Shown piece after piece: positions 61,191-64,000 of a DNA stretch of 64,000 nt. This DNA is from Meconema thalassinum. Lineage: Eukaryota; Arthropoda; Insecta; Orthoptera; Tettigoniidae. Made by a program: the position numbers and the translations under genes. Under the pieces are notes generated by a model that searched no databases, was not told the DNA's origin, and saw nothing but the letters and a program-made list of their open reading frames with translations. The stretch covers positions 164,158,911 to 164,222,910 of the forward strand of contig OX336399.1 in the NCBI GenBank assembly GCA_946902985.2, in the 5' to 3' direction. Numbering within the stretch: the first letter of the stretch is position 1; every line of letters starts with the position of its first letter.

Positions 61191-62161
61191 GGAGGAAGCA
61201 GGCATGTTATGAGATATGACGGAAATTATAATCCAGCTCTCTGTTCAGTAAATGGATTTCTTACGCGAAACTATTCCGCCAGATGTCATAACTGTTCTAT
61301 TTGGGACTCAATTATTGATTTGCCTTGCGTTGACATTCTATACGCATCGAATGTGAAGAATAAATAGTTGTTAATACGATAGATTGTAATTTAAAAGCGT
61401 TTGTAACAGCCTATTTTGTGTTATTTGACCAAAATAACAAAATGATCCAACATAGTACTGTACATGTGCGCTATATGTTGGTGCTACTTCAGGATAAACA
61501 ATGTTTCAAAGCTTTGGAATTCGTTATTGGGTAGAGATCAAATGCTGAGCCCATACAATGCCCAACAAGAAAAATTCAACCGACAGAATATCGACAGATA
61601 TTTATGAATATTTATATTAGAACATATAATAAAATTATAATTATCGTCGAACATAAACAGTCGTATGTAACTCGCCTATAATGGTAACTAAGACACTCGC
61701 ATGGAAATTATAAAACGAGCGAACGTTTTATAAACATACTCGTGTCTTAATTATTGCAATTATAAGCTCGTTGCATAATATACTAATGTACTTCCTAATT
61801 TGAAAGCATTTCATATCACTGGTGCCTGGTGTCTATTTTAAGCGTTGCCCTAACTTAACACTCACACTTATTGAGGAAAATAGTCAGCTGTTCAGTTGGC
61901 CAATTTTATTAAAAAAAAAAAAATACTGTACCGCTTGTCAGTTGTCAGTCTGTTAGTATCCCAAGTTTGAGAGTCATTTTGTTAAGTTTTATTGCTGTTT
62001 TAATTTAAACTTTAGTGAATATTGTAGTTTTTAGTCGGTCAACACAAAAGCATTCAAATTACTGTAGGCCTAATATATGAAAAATAACCTGAAATAAGTT
62101 ACATGTGATTAAGATTTATATTATTACGGACTATTGAAGCAGAAGAAAACTATGGGGTGAT

Positions 62162-62323
62162 ATGTTTCGTTCGTCACGCGGGCGTAGAAAATATTGGACC
62201 GATCCAAGCGCCAAAACCGTAATATTGAGAATACCATGTCAGCGCGTCCAGGGACATCTATTATTGTTCAGCAAAAATGATCCAAGCGACAGCTGCAAGG
62301 ATCTGCCATCTAACGGCAGTTAA
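62162..62323 (+). CDS. short unassigned ORF (53 residues)
   Basis: ATG 62162 reads MFRSSRGRRKYWTDPSAK, then RIPCQRVQGH, KNDPSDSCKDLP and stop. It is too short to claim as a gene on its own. The DPS/DPSD pieces are translations of an iterated nucleotide motif. It might be a first exon, since the codon use is not obviously random, but no family is recognised. Confidence 0.25.
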   Translation: MFRSSRGRRKYWTDPSAKTVILRIPCQRVQGHLLLFSKNDPSDSCKDLPSNGS

Positions 62324-63920
62324 ACCAAGCACCATTTCGCCATGTCACCTTTCCAGTTTAGCAAAACTGATCCAAACGACATGTGTGTTGCAATAGTGAT
62401 CCAAATGACATTATTGTGTTGTGTTGTCTCTACGGAAATGTTGTACTAATTTCAAATACTATTGCTCATGGACCTGATAAGACATTGTTGTAACTCAAAT
62501 GAAGACCAGTGATATCGTTGGATGTTCCCAAATCGAGAAACGCATTGTTAACCGTACGGTTGACACCAGTGCTTGATTTGTAAAGAACGAGGTTCCGGTA
62601 CTGTGGGCTACCAGGTGGCGGTTGCAAAGGGGTGGGGGATTTATGAAATATTGAAATATAGAGTTCTAAGAACGATATTTTTACGCTTTTCTGAACACAT
62701 TTAAAAATTAATCGTGGACAAAGTGGCAATCTATTTTTTATTGGAATTTTAAATTAAATTGAGACTGCTGTAGCAACATTTTTCTTACCATAGCCGTTGG
62801 CCTATCTATTAAATTTTAATGTAGGCCAACTAGGCCACTATTCAAACGATGTAACTTATTTCATTTTTTTTACGCAATTTAAAAAAATTAAATACATTCG
62901 GTTTGAAAATACACCCAAGTTTACAAGAAATCTTTTATTTCTTGTTTTATAATTTTGTCTTTACAATTTTCTGAATTAATTATTTATTATAAAAGGTACT
63001 GTACTTAAAAATGTTTTACCTCACAGTTTATAAAATTGTTCAAAGTTTAGAAACGTTTTCGTTGTATGTGCCTCCTCTCTCTCACCTTGCTGTTAGTATC
63101 CAGAGCAGAGTGCCGTTCCCGAAGCAGCCAAGATTCCACGTACTATGAATTACAGTCCAGTCAAAGACCAAGTTGACCTTTACTTACAACTAACGTTTCA
63201 CAGTTCTAAAAATTATGTTATATATTGGGCTTTTCCCCCGATCAGGGGTTTCGGTACGGCGTACTGGTGCATACCGTCACAAATCTAGCCCTGGTTGACA
63301 CCACAGGAAACAAAATTAATTGGATGCAAATTTGCGAAATAATGTTGAAAAAGGATGATCTATTCAAGCTGTACATAAGAACAGACCATAATGATAATGT
63401 TTATGTCACTGTGGACATTCAGAATACACAGCGGGGAAGGCCATCTAACTCCAACTTTTATTCACTCGATGACAACACATGGCGTTTTGTAGAAGATGAA
63501 ACTACTTAGCACAAATGCTGAATAGTGTGCTAAACAAGATACTGTACTGATTAATGCTTCGTGTTACCTCTCTCCATACTGTTAGTGTGAAATGAATATA
63601 CTATTGAAATATGTGCCATATGTTACATTGTTTAACCAACAGTACAATGTTCAAACTGACGTGGCCGATTCACTTTGGCTAAACCCAGCATAATTTTTTT
63701 TTAGTTAAGCGTAAATGATCCAAGTGACATTGTTGCCATACCACGACATAATGCTATAATATTTTTAGGATGTTACACAATCGTACTAAAATGTACATAT
63801 TTACTCAATGTTGCCTCAGTTTTGGAGACGATACCTGTAACACAGATTTTATAATGAGATGGTTAACAAATTGATCAATATCTCTGTTTGGTATTATGGT
63901 GCTTGGATCACTATTGCTTA
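62201..63920. repeat. iterated GATCCAAGYGACA motif
   Basis: Occurrences: 62201 (partial, GATCCAAGCG), 62279-62291, 62369-62381, 62398-62410, 63717-63729, and inverted near 63903-63909. The inverted copy and the one at 62398 share GCAATAGTGATCCAA. Spacing is irregular. Rest of 61651-64000 is AT-rich without recognised genes. Confidence 0.6.
63225..63509 (+). CDS. unassigned ORF or terminal exon, 94 residues
   Basis: The C-terminal two thirds looks protein-like: INWMQICEIMLKKDDL, LYIRTDHNDNVYVTVDIQ, RGRPSNSNFYSLDD, ending FVEDETT and TAG. A CACAG acceptor-like site at 63302-63306 precedes it, so the real exon may start there rather than at the Met. I recognise no family. It could be a transposon-derived or host exon. 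Confidence 0.35.
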   Translation: MGFSPDQGFRYGVLVHTVTNLALVDTTGNKINWMQICEIMLKKDDLFKLYIRTDHNDNVYVTVDIQNTQRGRPSNSNFYSLDDNTWRFVEDETT

Positions 63921-64000
63921 TCATGATCCTATTAAAAACGCCAGGACGCGTGCGACACCACAGTGTGGTTCTAGGATTTTTAAAAAAATTAATTACCCAG

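Larger units (their letters stand above)
56165..61650 (+). repeat. dispersed repeat X, copy 2, split by SINE and MITE/Tigger
   Basis: Segments 56165-56187, 56643-56766 and 60799-61650 align with copy 1 (9087-9168, 22850-23438). It shows the unoccupied sites of gypsy-1 (56705-56715) and of the 23.4-kb SINE (61637-61650). Confidence 0.65.

Overview
This is a eukaryotic, almost certainly insect, genomic window that consists nearly entirely of transposable elements nested inside one another. The insect call rests on an errantivirus-type LTR element with an envelope-like gene and AGTTA...TAACT LTR ends, an I-clade LINE, pogo/mariner/hAT transposons with short insect-style introns, several tRNA-derived SINE families, and a retroposon ending in (ATC)n. 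The density and youth of the insertions suggest a large repeat-rich genome such as that of a polyneopteran; that placement is inference only. I see no confident single-copy host gene. The closest candidates are a THAP-domain exon at about 8.7-8.9 kb and two unrecognised short ORFs at 62.2 and 63.2 kb.

Layout. 0-0.6 kb: decayed IS630/Tc1-mariner-type transposase (minus). 1.0-6.45 kb: an (ATC)n-tailed retroposon split by a foldback element, which is itself split by a hAT transposon (2418-6054, perfect 8-bp target duplication). The hAT carries a two-exon BED-finger transposase, and its intron holds a SINE and a long-TIR MITE. 6.6-9.1 kb: SINEs, old repeats and the THAP exon. 9.17-22.85 kb: a Ty3/gypsy element on the plus strand (gypsy-1). 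Its 3' LTR is broken by a 5'-truncated RTE-like LINE that carries a relict C2H2 zinc-finger segment. 22.85-24.7 kb: the interrupted target repeat, SINEs and a hAT remnant. 24.77-32.05 kb: an errantivirus-like element on the minus strand with near-identical 799-bp LTRs, intact gag, a pol lacking reverse transcriptase and the integrase core, and a broken env. 32.4-41.2 kb: SINEs, tandem duplications, a second (ATC)n retroposon and a Tigger HTH relict.

41.7-55.8 kb is a deep nest: a mariner relict is split by a foldback element, whose left arm is split by gypsy-3 (41903-54771, intact 1671-residue Gag-Pol, LTRs identical by eye). The right LTR of gypsy-3 is split by a full-length I-clade LINE with two intact ORFs (47959-54297). 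56.2-61.6 kb: the repeat that gypsy-1 hit at 9.17 kb occurs again here, invaded by a SINE and by a 740-bp MITE, which in turn holds a pogo/Tigger transposon (57341-60630). 61.6-64 kb: mostly unassigned sequence with an iterated GATCCAAGYGACA-type motif.

The elements do not form a pathway, but their order gives a clear chronology. The autonomous-looking members are gypsy-3 and the I-LINE. The errantivirus derivative looks recently moved but cannot supply its own reverse transcriptase. All identity statements are by eye; nothing was searched against a database.
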